NCBI GenBank assembly: GCA_015698045.1
Contig: BLAL01000040.1
Location: 1,776,501 to 1,840,500 of the forward strand
DNA length: 64,000 nt
Reading direction: 5' to 3'
From: Rhizophagus clarus
Lineage: Eukaryota; Glomeromycota; Glomeromycetes; Glomerales; Glomeraceae
The notes beneath the pieces were generated by a model that worked only from the letters and a program-made list of their open reading frames with translations, did not search any database and was not told the DNA's origin. Position 1 is the first letter of the stretch. The number at the start of each line of letters is the position of its first letter. The position numbers were made by a program, and so were the translations under genes. Shown here piece after piece: positions 21,531-33,907 of the stretch.

Positions 21531-22310
21531 TTTTTAGATGGTATATTCTTCAGCTTTTCAGGTGTATAGAAATTTGGCAAAAGTCCATCTTCAATTATAA
21601 AATGATTATTATTTTGCTCCTTTTGTAAAAAAATTGGTAAGGAGAATTAAAAAACTTTTTGAAAATAAGTAATTCTTTTAACAGAATGGTTCTAATGTTT
21701 CATTTTTTTTTTTTATAGATGGTCAAAGTTCTTTTAGATAATAGAACATGTGAAAAATCAAGAAAAGTTCAAAAAAAATTTTTTTTTTTATTTTTTTTTT
21801 TGTAGATGGTTGAAGTCCTTTGAGATATTGGAATACATGAAAAAATCAAAGAAAAATTTTTCTCTTTTTTTAAATTAATAATTTTTTAGCGAAATATTTC
21901 TAATAATTTGTTTTTTTTCTTTTTGTAGATAGTTTTCTATGTATTTAGACATGTAAAATAATTTGTTAAGTGGTACTTTTTTTCTTAAAAATAAAACAGA
22001 AATGTCAGAATTATTTTGTTATTACTTTAAACTTTTATTATTAGATAATGTATTTTGATGATTTTTTTTTTATTTTTTTTAAATATTTTTTCAGGTCCTG
22101 GACATAAATATCCAGCAAGGGGTTTCTTTAATTATGAAATATCAGTTTTTTGGGATATTAGGATTTAAAACATATGAGAGGAGTTAAAAAATTTTTTAAA
22201 ATAAATAATTCTTTTAATGAAATGTTTCTAATATTTTATTCTTTTTTTCTTTTTATAGATGGCCAGTTTTTTTGGGTTTAACAAAATGGCTTTTAACATT
22301 TAGATGTTTT
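21530..22310 (+). repeat. Second, decayed array of acceptor-like cassettes
   Basis: Five places show a long T tract, then TAGATGGT or a near match (about 21535, 21716, 21804, 21927, 22257), followed by 40-60 divergent bases and often a TTGGTAAGGAG donor-like word (21637, 22336). The layout copies the array at 18.5 kb with different core sequence and more decay. No continuous coding frame. Confidence 0.5.
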
Positions 22311-23101
22311 TCATAGATGACATGTTAAAAATTTGGTAAGGAGAACACTTTTTTTATATTAGAATATTGGATTAATTTTTTTAACAAAAATTTTATTTTT
22401 CTTTTTTTTTTAAACATTTAATATGATCAGTAGGGATTTTGATAATAGCAAGTAAAAAAAATATGTTTTTTTTTCTTTTTTATCTTAATAAACATTACTA
22501 AATGTTTGTTTTTTTTTTCTTGGATCTGTTGTTATAATTTACAATTAATAATACAATTCTCTGATTGTTTAACATTAACGTTCATGCTAATCTTTGTTCT
22601 GTTATTAAAAATAATGTTTAAAAAAACAAAGGGATTTTATTTACATAAACTTTTCAATGTGATTGTAGATTTCAGTTAATTTTTAAAAATTTTTTTTTAA
22701 TAAAACATTTGCTAATGTTTTTTATTTTTCTTTTTTTTAGCCTGTTTGATCTTTTTTATATATGTATTTATTAATACCCTTCATTCTTTTTTTAGGTTAC
22801 TTCAAAATGAACTTGTAAAAGATGATGATAGAGTGAAATTATGGCAAAAATATGTTAGATACTGATAAGTAAAAATAAATTCTTTCATTTTTTTTTAAAA
22901 TTTGACAAATACTACTAATTTCAATTTTTTTTTTTTTAGTAGGTTTCAGATTAATGGGAAATTAATCTTTAAATATCAACTTTAACGATCAAAATTTTGT
23001 TATGCCATTAGTTTTATTTTTTTAATTATATGGAAAGCTTTAGGTATAGTAGATAACATCTTGAATGGTTTTAAATTTATTTTCTTATTGATATTTAGCT
23101 A
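22311..23101. other. A+T-rich spacer with polypyrimidine tracts
   Basis: Further poly-T/TAG motifs near 22737 and 22939, but no repeat unit could be defined. No coding sequence. Confidence 0.4.
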
Positions 23102-23109
23102 TGTGAGGT

Positions 23110-24652
23110 TAGGGTTTTGCAAAAAATCTGATCAGATTATAATATTATAATTCGTGAATTGAATTTGGATTTCAAATTTGAATCTGAAGTTCAAATTCAG
23201 ATTTGAAATTTTATAATCTGAATCTATCAAATTGAATCTGAATCAGATTATATAATCTGTTCATTCAAAATGTTTTTATTTATAAAATTGCAAAAGAAAA
23301 TGCCAGAACAAATAATTCTGGCGTTTTTTATATATGAAGTTGTAAAAGAAACACCAGAACAGATGGTACCAGTGTTTTTTATATATCAAGTTGCAAAAAA
23401 ATGCCAGAATAGAATCGCAATCTATTAAACACGTCAAAATAGTATTATTTCATATTACTTTATAAAAAAATGCTGAAATCGGCATTTTTTTAAATAACTC
23501 TATTTTTTAATAAAAAAAATACTAAATTGTTTTTTAAATAAATAATTTAAAAAAAATGTTAAATTGTTTTATTTTATTAAACGATTTAGGAAAAGTTTGT
23601 TAAAATTATTTTTTATTTATTAAAATAATTTTTAAAAATAACATTAAAATCATTTTTTATTTATTAAAACAATTTTAAAAGAAACATTAAAATCATTTTT
23701 TTTTATTAAATGATTTTTAAAAGAAACATTAAAATTTATTTTTTTATTAAAATAATTTTTAAAAAAAGTAAAATCATTTTTTTTATTAAAATAATTTTAA
23801 AAAAAACTTAAAAATTATTTTTTTATTAAAATAATTTTAAAAATAAATGTTAAAATCAATTTTCATTAAAATGATTTTTAAAAAAAATGTTAAAATTATT
23901 TTTCATTAAAATGATTTTTTTTAAAAAAAATGTTAAAAATCATTTTTTCATTAATTAAAATGATTTAAAAAAAATGTAAAATCATTTTTTTCATTAAAAT
24001 AATTTTTTTTTTTAAAAAAAACGTAAAATCATTTTTCATCAAAACTATTTTTTAAAAAAAGTTAAAAATTATTTTTTTTCATTAATTAAAACAATTTAAA
24101 AAAACATAAAATCATTTTTTTCATTAAAACAATTTTTTTTAAAAAAAATAGTAAAAATCATTTTTTTTTTTCTATTAAAACAATTTTAAAAAAAACGTAA
24201 AATCATTTTTTTTTTTAAAATGATTTTAAAAAAAATGGTAAAATAGTTTTTTGATTAAACAATTTTTTTTTAAAAAAATGTTAAAAATCATTTTTTCATT
24301 AAAACAATTTTAATAAAAAAATGTAAAATTATTTTTTATTAAAATGATTTTAATAAAAAAATATAAAATCGTTGTTTCATTAGAATGATTTAAAAAAAAT
24401 GTAAAATCATTTTTTTTTATTGTTATCTGCTTATTTTAAATCTGAATTTAGTTAGATTCAGATCAGATTCAGATTGAATTTGGATCAAACACAAATCAGA
24501 TTTGAATTTTAAATTTGAGTCTACAGATTAGATTCAGATTTCAAATATATATCTGAATTTCAGATTTGGATTTGAAATTAATAGATTTAGATTTGTCAGA
24601 TCAGATTTAAATCTGATAAAATCTGATCTGATCTGATCTGTGCAGAATCCTA
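23110..24652. mobile_element. hAT-like non-autonomous element, 1543 bp
   Basis: The ends TAGGGTTTTGCA and (inverted) TAGGATTCTGCA lie inside perfect 8-bp direct repeats TGTGAGGT at 23102-23109 and 24653-24660. Both ends are lined with CAGATT/AATCTG words over about 150 bases, in keeping with hAT transposase-binding arrays. No transposase remains. The interior is a long degenerate array of ATCATTTTTT...ATTAAAATGATTTT units. Confidence 0.88.
23500..24430. repeat. Degenerate tandem repeat inside hAT-like element
   Basis: About 20 copies of a 40-45-base unit alternate TAAAATCATTTTTT with ATTAAAATGATTTTTAAAAA. Each unit is close to self-complementary, so the array can fold into many hairpins. Non-coding. 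Confidence 0.8.
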
Positions 24653-24834
24653 TGTGAGGTTATAATGATTCCAATGGTTCTGCTTTAGTGACTAAACTGC
24701 AAATTTATTTAGAGTAACCTAAAAAAGAAAGGGACGATTGGAAAGTTTTTTTATTACTTACAATTATTTTACTATGCATTTAGTTGTAATAGAATATATT
24801 CTCATTTAATGACATTTACATAATAAAATAAATA

Positions 24835-25552
24835 CTGTATATCACGGGTTACAGTATCCCCTCTATGCATAGTACTCCCCTCAAAAAGTTTGCTAGAATT
24901 TTAAAGTACCCAGGTACTTTACATAGAGAATTCCAATTTAAAGCTTAAAATTTTGTAAAATACCCAGGATATAATACTAGGTTTATATATAATGTATATT
25001 CCAGATATATAAAAACGTTGAAACAGTCAGTTTTAGCATTTTTTTTGTATTCTTATATATATGAAAATGCTGGAATAATCAGTTTTGACATTTTTTTTTA
25101 CTTTACATATAAAAAATGCTGGAACAGTCAGTTTTAGCATTTTTTTGCATTTTTATATATATAAAAATGCTAGAATAATCAGTTTTAGCGTTTTTTTATT
25201 TTACATGTAAAAAATGTTAGAACAGTTAATTTTGGCATTTTTTTGCATTTTTATATATATAAAAATACCAGAACAATCAGTTTCGGCATTTTTTTTACTT
25301 TACATATAAAAACGTCAGAATAGTCAGTTTTGGCATTTTTTTTACTTTACACATAGAAACACCAGAATAGTCAGTTTTGGTATTTTACCAATCTAATTAA
25401 ACCTGGATATTATATATAGCATATATCCCAAGTATTTTAAAAATCCTGTACCTCTCTACATATAGTATTCACCTGTGTATAGTACCCCTGGGTATAGGCC
25501 AAAACCCTAAAATTTGCAAAATACCTGAAGTACTGTGGCCTGTGATATACGG
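24835..25552. mobile_element. TIR element with TA duplication, 718 bp
   Basis: The ends CTGTATATCACGGGTTACAGTA and (inverted) CCGTATATCACAGGCCACAGTA are about 80 percent identical and flanked by TA (24833-24834 and 25553-25554). No transposase. A minisatellite fills the middle. The element abuts the target duplication of the LINE at 25563. Confidence 0.75.
25010..25385. repeat. Minisatellite of about 45-60 bp units
   Basis: About eight units carry ATGCTGGAACAGTCAGTTTT followed by AGCATTTTTTT and an A+T spacer that alternates between TTTTATATATAT and TACTTTACATAT types. A related core (ATGCCAGAAC...TTCTGGCG) is present inside the neighbouring hAT-like element near 23300-23420. Confidence 0.85.
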
Positions 25553-25572
25553 TATATATAAGTAATAAATAA

Positions 25573-25575
<3 letters not shown>

Positions 25576-25605
<30 letters not shown>
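25576..25605 (-). repeat. Poly(A) tail of the LINE
   Basis: Thirty uninterrupted T on the plus strand equal a 30-nt A tail of the minus-strand LINE, directly next to the 11-bp target duplication. Confidence 0.9.
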
Positions 25606-25609
<4 letters not shown>

Positions 25610-25825
25610 CAAAGATCGTGTTATTTTTATTGTTAAATATTCAAAAAACAAATATTATATACAATACCTAAATAACCCCCCAGCTCAGCTAAGTGTGACC
25701 CATGAACAAAATAAACTAACCATATATAAACTAAATAAAACAAACTATAACAAAATTAACCAAAATAAAATTAAATAAATAAACTAAATAAAACAAAACC
25801 TAAACTAAAATTCTTCTATATAACC

Positions 25826-28800
25826 CTATGAACTAATCATCAATAAATCATCACCATCATCACCTAATAAATTAACTTTATAATAACCTGGTAGTTTCTT
25901 AAACAGCCACGAAAAACTGCTGCCCGAATGAATCAAAGCCCTCATTTGTATAAATGTACATCTGAGTGCTTTTAAAAATCGTTCTTTACTCGTAATAATG
26001 GGCGGTTTTAGCGGTGGTGCCAGATATGGGTCGTCCAAAATTGAGGCTTCTGATAAAGGATTATTTCCAAGGTCCTGAGAGGGAGATTGCCTTCGTGCTT
26101 TGCAAATGGGAGGAGAGGACATCTTGTCTTTTTTCGAAATGTCGTTGTGTTTTTCCTATTCGATCATGCGTTCACATCGTGGGAGCCAAATGGTCGATTT
26201 AAAGAGCCAAATCAACTTGATCAACAATTTTGCACAAAATAGTACTGTGTGGCGGTACGACCATTTGAAGCGTCATTGTATATATGTGAATTGAGCTGAG
26301 TCCATTTTTCCAGCGGCTGTGCCTGTGAGTAAATCCATAAATCTAGCAGACTGCGCAGACGTGCCAATCCATCCATTGATTTCGCTGGCGACCAGTGAAG
26401 CTGAGGATAGCGGCTCAGAAAATTGAGGAAGAGTATCGGCGAGGAAAGTCCAAAGTGCTTCATATATCGATTGCTGTAAAAGTACCGTGTCAAGACAGGT
26501 TATCAAATGCGATATAGTTTCATCCACTTCACTATTGCAGAACTGATAATTAAAATTCCGATAGAGAGAAGGTTTGCGTTTGCGAAGCCAGCAGCCCACT
26601 GGTAATTGCTGGTGGAGGATCTTAATAATAAAACTCCACAGTGAATTCCGTTTAGAAGAGGTGCACCTAAAGTGTTTTACTTGCTGAATAGCCGTCCAGG
26701 TGACTTCCCATTGGTATTGTATTAATCTCTGGACGAAAGTGTCTTCGTTAATTTGTAAATCTCTCCATTCACTGCAAGCTTGCACCCTGTCCATAGTGTT
26801 AAGAAAGTTTCTGAGTTTTTGCTCTATCGGAATATCTTCAAAGTGCGGGCTAAATCAGTAATCCTGAGACCCAAAATTGAAGGTTAATCGATAGTGTATG
26901 GTGATTTCTGTCCCCTTTTTCGCCAGTTCATCTACCAGTTCATTCCATGGGTCACCCGCATGAGCTTTAACCTTGATTAATTCTAAATCTAAATTTCTAT
27001 CCCTAATTAACATACCAATAAAAATTAAAATAAGAGAATTATTAAAACCACGAGAACAAAATTTACTACGTGAACGTAAAAATCTTGTAATTGTCGATAT
27101 CGAACAATTATTATCTGTGTGAATCTTAACCCTACAGCCCCGTGGACAAACAAGTAGAGCCAAGAAAATCACAAAAAGTTCAGTCCTTGTAGACGACGGC
27201 TAGTTGACTATCTGAGTAAAAAATTGTAGGTTGGACCGTGTTTTCACAAATGCAGCACCTTGATTTATAACCATGGAGTGATGGTCCAAACAGTCATCCA
27301 AACGTTGTTTTAAATGGGAGGGAACACCATTCTGAACAGATCCATCTGTATAGAAGAAGAGTTTTTCAAAACTGCTTAATTCGTCTTTAATCTCCATAAG
27401 GTGAACTTTGTCATCTGAGGGTCCAATCCATCAGTTGATCCATATGTTGTCATCCCTTTGATCATGGGGGATGGAAATAAAACAATCCATGGGTTCATGT
27501 CGAGGAATCGTGAAGCTAAGTGGATGGCGGTAGACACCATCTATGACCGATATGTTATCATTAAAACTGTTCTGATTATATCCATTGAACCACAAAGAAG
27601 AGTGAATGGTCCAATAGGGAGTTCTGTTTGCATTCAAAAAAGTAACATTTAATTGAAACATGACGAGCGTGTCCTTTGGCCAAACTACAGTAAACGTATC
27701 CTTATCTTTGACATAATAACAATTCCAAATATGGTCAAAAAGGACTTCTCTATATAACTCAATAACATATGATCTCTTGCAATCATTGAAAGATTTATTA
27801 GTAATTCGTCCTATGAGCCAAGTAGATTCTTTTTGGACAGCGATCCATTCCTTTTAACGGCCGTCTTGCGAAGGTGGGGTGAGGAATTTTGTTATATAAA
27901 AAGTCGATTGTGTCGAACGGTATTCCGGTAAAAGGTATCTAGACTCAGGAGAAACTAATACAGAACGTTCTAACTGAGTGTACCATTTTGCTTTAGGTCC
28001 CTTTTGTGAAAGACTCGCTAAAGTACGATATTGCTTCCATGTCATCAAAGAGGATCTGTCGCCCGCTATCAGTTGGGTTAGGTCCACTAAAGGAAAGTAG
28101 CTATTCTTATTGTTAATCCGTATTATGGAAGCCGCGTTATAAGATTTCATCCAAATGTCTAGAAGAGGGAATTCAATGTTCTTAATACTAAAGGATAATT
28201 CATCCATCTGATCTAACTTGATGTTGATATGTAAATCCTTTGCCAGCAACAAATAAAATAAGGCAAGATTCGATTGGCTGGCGGCCATGTATAGTGATCT
28301 GAATTGCAGATGGACACTAAAACAACAATCAGGTAATTTCATCAATAGTTGCGCCTGTCTCAGGCGTAATAGGGTGGTGATGGTAGTGTCGTTATGATCG
28401 TTCAGCACCGTGTATAAATTCATGATGCCTGCGGTGAAAACGGCCATTCATAAACAATGAAGCCCAACAATGCCTTCGTGATATAGTGCTGAAGTGAGGA
28501 AAGAACGTTGAACCCCTATGGTGTGTTTGACAAATGCTAAAATGGGTCTTTCTATAGCGTTCCACTCTGGTTTGGTGAAGGTGGTGAGTTGGCTTAAATA
28601 TATTAACTTTGGGTATAGTATCTTGTTAATTAAATATATTACGTGCGCTATCGAAAGTTTTTTAAATCGGATGGTGTGCAGAAATTCGTCCCTGGTGCGT
28701 ATGATGCATTGTTTGGTGAGTGACTGGGTATTTTTGGGGGAAATCCAAACGCCCAGGTATCAGGTTTCAGATTGGATTGGGTGAATAGTGTCCTGTTCTT

Positions 28801-31689
28801 GAGTTCCTAGGGAAACTGTGAGGAGCGGTCTAGGTAGCGAAGGGTTAATGACCATCAATTCACATTTCTTATAGTTGATTTTAATATCAACCAATTTATA
28901 AAAGCTGCGTGCCATGTCTAATGTGTGTTGGATTCGATTTCGTGAACAATCAATCCAGGTTGTATCATCCATGTAAGCCGACGCTGCAACTCTGTGTGAA
29001 AATGTTTTTCATGTATCAGGGTCACACAGGTTATGAGGCCATGTGCACTCCATGTTGTAGTCTTTATTCTGTGCAGCGGTAATTGTAGTGAGTAGGGGGT
29101 CGTAATATATCCTCCAAAATAAGGGATACAAACTATCCCCTTGATCAATGCCATCCTTGGCTTGGAAAGAGGGCGACAGCCCAAAAGCTGTTGCGATTTG
29201 GACTATCCTGCCCTTGAAGAGATTAATGATGCATCTTACTGCGTGATTGGGTAGACAGATGCGTATTAAAGCCAGTTCCAAAAAATCCAAACTGATAGAA
29301 TCAAAGGCTTTAGATATATCTTGAAGAACAATCCATAGCTCCTTAGAGTTCTCTTTGGCGTCTTCTATTAGGTTGTTAATTAATCTGATGAGGGACACCG
29401 TGGATTCACCTTTCAGTCCGCAATAGTTTGCATTGCAGAGAACATTGTGGTCCTGTAAAATGTCAGTGAGTTGCGTACTGATGAATTTTGTAAAAATTTT
29501 CCTAACTATTTCCAAGAGCGCGATTGGTCTAACGTTGGCTATGTTGTATTCAAATCTGTCCGGCTTAGGAATTGGGAAAATGGTCAAAAATTTCCAATCT
29601 TTAGGAACTAATCCTGTTAAGAAAATGGTTTGATAAAGTGCTAAAATAACTTCTATGAAAACTGAAGGAAGGTGAAACATTAGCTGATAGGTAATGCCCG
29701 AAGTACCTAAAGCTGAAGTTTTGTTAATATCTCGTAAAATCTTTTCCCAAAGTGTCAAAGTAAAATTATTATCTATTGACTCATAAATGGGCTCGTCAGC
29801 GTCTAATATTAGTTTATAAGCTTTGCTCCATGTGGAATGGCGGCTAGTGAGTCCAGTTGAGAATTTCATTTTTTGAACTGAGAAGCATATGCATTCGTAG
29901 CGGCTTGTTTGATCTCTTCTGGGTGTAATAAAAGTTCCTGGAGTCCGTCCTCCGTTGTGACCATAAGTCAGTCAATAGTGACATTTGGTTTGCGTCTTTC
30001 TAATGATGAAGAGATCCACCTAGTCTGAGCAGATTGAATGGTCGCGAATCTAGCCTCAACAGCCGCCGTGATCTTGCTGGTTTGGTAAAGGGTGTAAGCT
30101 TTTTGTTCTACTTTTACCCTCTTTTGAGCTACTTGTTTTAATTGAGAAAGCCAGTTCAGGGAGTCCAGAATAAAGGTCATGTCAAATTGAAGTTCTCGAT
30201 TATCAATGTAATCATTATTAAATGATGAAATATGAGAATCCCATCGATCCTTAAGCTGTGAAAAGGCTGTCGGGTCATTGTGAGTATTAACTTGATATAA
30301 ATGAATATCATGAATAAAAGTGAGTAGCATTATAGTATGTTTATCCAATTTTTTCATGTCAGACGATCTATCCTTTGGTTTCAATTTTGGGTGTAGTTTG
30401 TTCCGTTTTCTTAAAGGTAAGGTGTGCGTAGTCGCTGATATGAGAATTTCTTTTATGTCTGCCCAACATTTATCTATAGTCTCCATGGCTCTTTGCGAGT
30501 AATTTGATGAGTCCAATGGGTCCGTCATGCTGTTAAGTGTATTGATGAGTGAGTCAAATGTATGCGCGGAGTCTGAAATATGAGCTTCAAAATTTGTCCA
30601 GTGATCTGAAGTGATATCTTCCGTTTTGATTGATAAATCCCTAAAATTCGGGTCATGAGGTGTTATTGGTTGTGTGTTCTTGTACGCTATAGGGAAGATA
30701 TCAGGTAAATAAATATTAATAGTAACAATATCATGATCACTATTGGTCAAGGTGTGACCTTCATAGTGATGAGCAGATCTGAGTGAAGGGGAAATGTGAC
30801 GTTGTATCCATATGTGATCTATGCGTATATCTATCCTGAGAGCGTCGTCTTGCGATCGGTGATGCCAGAAAAATTCCTTTGTGTCAGGGTTCAAATATCT
30901 AAACGAGTCAATTAAGTTAAGATGATTAAAACATAATGGTATATCTTTTTTTTTGTCTGATGTTGACGAATATACATCTAAGCTGTGATCAAAATAACGG
31001 TTTGTATCACCCATCCATATATGGATGATGTGTGAATCTGACGTGGTGTTATTCATAGTTTGTTCGAAGAACTGTAATGTCTGTTTATCAGTGGGAGGAA
31101 GATAATAGACTCAAATCCATAGTTGTCAGCGTTTGGATCTGAATTTGCTAACCATAAGAAAAGGTGAGAAAATTTCAGTGCCAATATGAAATCTTTGCCA
31201 TTTTGAATGGATCAGTAAAGCCACTCCTGATCCTTTTTGTTTTGTATTGAGTTTCGAAGATCCTCTTAATTCATATGAGCAGTCCTCATAAGTATCCTTT
31301 ATGTAATATTATAAATTGATAATGTTAGCGTTGGTTTTGGTGATCCCCATAAAATCAAAACTATTGTTGTGACTCCATTGTAATTAGGTCGTCAATTTCT
31401 GGGGATTAGCTGATAGACCGTTGATGTTGTGGAAACCAATCTTTAAATTAATAAAATTAACGCTATGGTCCATACAATCTAAATTATTATTAATAAATTC
31501 TATTCGCTCTCTCTGTAAAAATGATTCTAATTCTTGAGTAAGTGAGGGTGAAATAAGTGAGGTTGTGTTGTTGTCAGTGTGATGTGGAACCAAAGTGTTC
31601 AGATCCTGACCTTGATTTGATAGTTCCGTTTCCAAAGTGACAGGGTTCCTGAAAAGTCGAGTAAGTTGGAGAGGGTGTGCTATTAGCAC
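25826..31689 (-). pseudogene. LINE ORF2: endonuclease, reverse transcriptase, RNase H
   Basis: Domains in order: APE endonuclease (LKIGFHNINGLSANPQKL at about 31445-31392; WMGDTNRYFDHS near 31010; DHIWIQRH and TNSDHDIVTINIY near 30820-30715); reverse transcriptase (ALGTSGITYQLMFHLPS, LLEIVRKIFTKFIS, LQDISKAFDSI as motif A near 29310, KDGIDQGDSLYPLFW as motif B, AYMDDTTWID as motif C near 28970); RNase H (FFYTDGSVQNG near 27355, HTDNNCS near 27110, KVKAHAGDPWNELVDELA near 26970-26915); and a C-terminal FCNSEVDETISHLITC motif. The endonuclease part is in one frame and everything from about 29870 onward in another, so a single frameshift lies near 29875. Otherwise decay is by in-frame stops, most of them TGA. 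Confidence 0.88.
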
Positions 31690-32507
31690 AAACTCACCAA
31701 CCCCTCAACGATCCCATCATTGTGATTAGTTGAAGAGTTAAAAGATAGTAAAGCGTCATAACCACCAGAGATAATCGTGGAAGGCGCACTAGTGTCGGTA
31801 GTGCCTTTGACACGTTTGGCTAGAGCTACCGCATTGAATCCTGTGACACTCATGGTATGCGTATTGTGATTTCTTGGATGAGGAGGCTTTGAAGTATGGC
31901 GTTGCTTGTTCTTCGATTTGTGTTTATAGGGAATATGAGAGAATTTGTGGTGTTCCTCCTGTCTGATTTCGATATGATGTTTATCTTCATGGTGAGTAAT
32001 CGAGACTAGTTTGTCCGGAGGAGTGGGTCGAGGGGTTGGAATCTTGGCTAATTTCTTATTTCGTGATGGCCAATTGATGTTATAATCACGCAGTGAACCT
32101 GTAATTCTATAGTTATTAAAGTGAACGGTTATAGCGCATGCGTTAAAGAGATCGCTTTCTGTGAAGAATTCTATTATAAATTTGTCGTCTGACTGCCGGA
32201 ATACATGTCAAGGGTTCTGTGCCATATATGCTTCTTGTACCGCTGCTGGCGTGGTTTGACTGTCAAAACCAACAAATTCTCTGCTGTATTTCTTCCTTGA
32301 AGAGATATCATGCTTCTTTGCATGTGCCGGGACGAAACGATATAATATTCTATTTATTTTAATGGACCATATTTCTTTCAGTTGTTAACACTTATCCAAA
32401 TCTTTAACGGTAATAAAGACTGTGATAGTATTGGGGTTATTCTTTGAAGGTTTTAGACCCGATTTCTTTATAAAGAAATGACATGAGCCCAATAATTTCG
32501 TGACAGC

Positions 32508-33877
32508 TTATTCTATAGTGTCTCTGGAGAGATGGTTGGGAACGTTCAAAATTTTAAATTCCTTCGAGAACACTCGTAAGCCGTCGATAAGAAAGTATGT
32601 CTTTTGATGTATCTTAAGGAACGGATGTGATCGATATTTGTGGTTGAATAATCTAACCATGTGAAGCATCCCTTTGTAAGAGGAGTTTTTGACTATAATT
32701 TCGTTGTCCTCTTTGTTGATATCGATACCCATAAAGCCTCTAAAATCTCGGGTCAATATCTCTATATATGCGATTTTATTATCTACTGCAAAATATTCTT
32801 CTATGTCGGAAAGTTTAACATAAGCATTGTAGATAATAGGTGCATCCTCTTCAGTGCTAGCATGCATGGAGATATTGTTAGAGCTCTAGGTTGTAGAAGA
32901 TTTTAGCGCATCAAGGACTGCCTTAGGATTTTTAATCTTTTTGATAGTGTGCCAGTTGCCGTTTGGTAAGATTGTGGTGTCATATTGGTTGTCTTGAGTT
33001 TCTTCATGGACTTTCTAGCAGTTCGGCAAAAAAGAGTGATCTGGTGTGAAGAGGATATCTGACGTTTTATCATTGTTCGGATGTGACAAAGATGTTTCAT
33101 CTAAGATTATCATCAGATTATCCAAAGCTGCGGAGACTGTGATTGGGTAATCATCAGTAGCCTCTTTATCAGGAGGATCCGCGATTTGATCATGGGCGCC
33201 ATTGGTTAAAGAATTCGTCATAAAAGTATCTTCTGATAATGATTTAAGGTCTTGTATATACGGGTTAACTTAGGCGCCATGAAGGTGTGGTTGTTTAGGT
33301 GCATCGTCCTCTTGTGAGGCTTTTAAATCAATCAAATCTAATTCCATGGGAATTGCGGTTTCATGCGTAGGTGGGAGAAGGGGGTTAAAGACCGCAGGAA
33401 TGTTAATAATTCCTTTCATGGGGTGGGTGCATTAAACTTCTGAGCCGGTTGCTGTGGAGGTTGTGACTGCAAATGAACCTTTACATCGCTTGCATCACTG
33501 TGGGCTTCTGTGGTTAAGACCGTTGGTCAGGTTCATTTGTCCGTCTTCTTCAGCTTTCTGCTTTGAGGTTTCCTTCTACTTTCGGCCGTGTCAGACGTCA
33601 GCTGTATTGGTGTCACATTGTCATCGTGGGGAATGGAAGGATCAGCTGTCGTATTTTCTGTTAAGGTAATATTTTTGGTAGATTCCAGAGTGTGATCTGT
33701 CGATTGGTTAACTTCCAAAATCGTAATTAGTGTTACCGTAGCTGGTGATATCGAGGTTTGTTTTGTTGATATTGTCAGCCCAATATTGAGATAAACTGCT
33801 TTCGCGTTCATATCTCTTCGCTTCAAAAGGCGGCCGAGCCAGAGGACTCCTGCCAAGTTTTTGTTTCTGAGTTTCAT
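32508..33877 (-). pseudogene. LINE ORF1 remnant
   Basis: A start at 33877 opens 114 codons (MKLRNKNLAGVLWLGRLLKR...) ending in a basic stretch before a stop at 33533. Downstream fragments in different frames (33221-33015 and 32867-32508) show that frame is lost repeatedly. The 32867-32508 part (YNAYVKLSDIEEYFAVDNKI through HPFLKIHQKTYFLIDGLRVF) resembles the RRM-like nucleic-acid-binding domain of LINE ORF1 proteins. Confidence 0.6.
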
Positions 33878-33907
33878 GGCCGTTTCAACATCGCTATAAT
33901 AAATAAA

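Larger units (their letters stand above)
25574..33896 (-). mobile_element. Full-length LINE (non-LTR retrotransposon), coding parts decayed
   Basis: The element runs on the minus strand from a very short 5' leader (33896) through an ORF1 region, an APE-type endonuclease, reverse transcriptase and RNase H to a 30-nt poly(A) (seen as T at 25576-25605). Identical 11-bp flanks TAATAAATAAA at 33897-33907 and 25563-25573 are the likely target duplication. The presence of RNase H points to the I/Tad/R1-like group of LINEs rather than RTE or L1. Stops and at least one frameshift in ORF2 make this copy non-autonomous. Confidence 0.9.
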
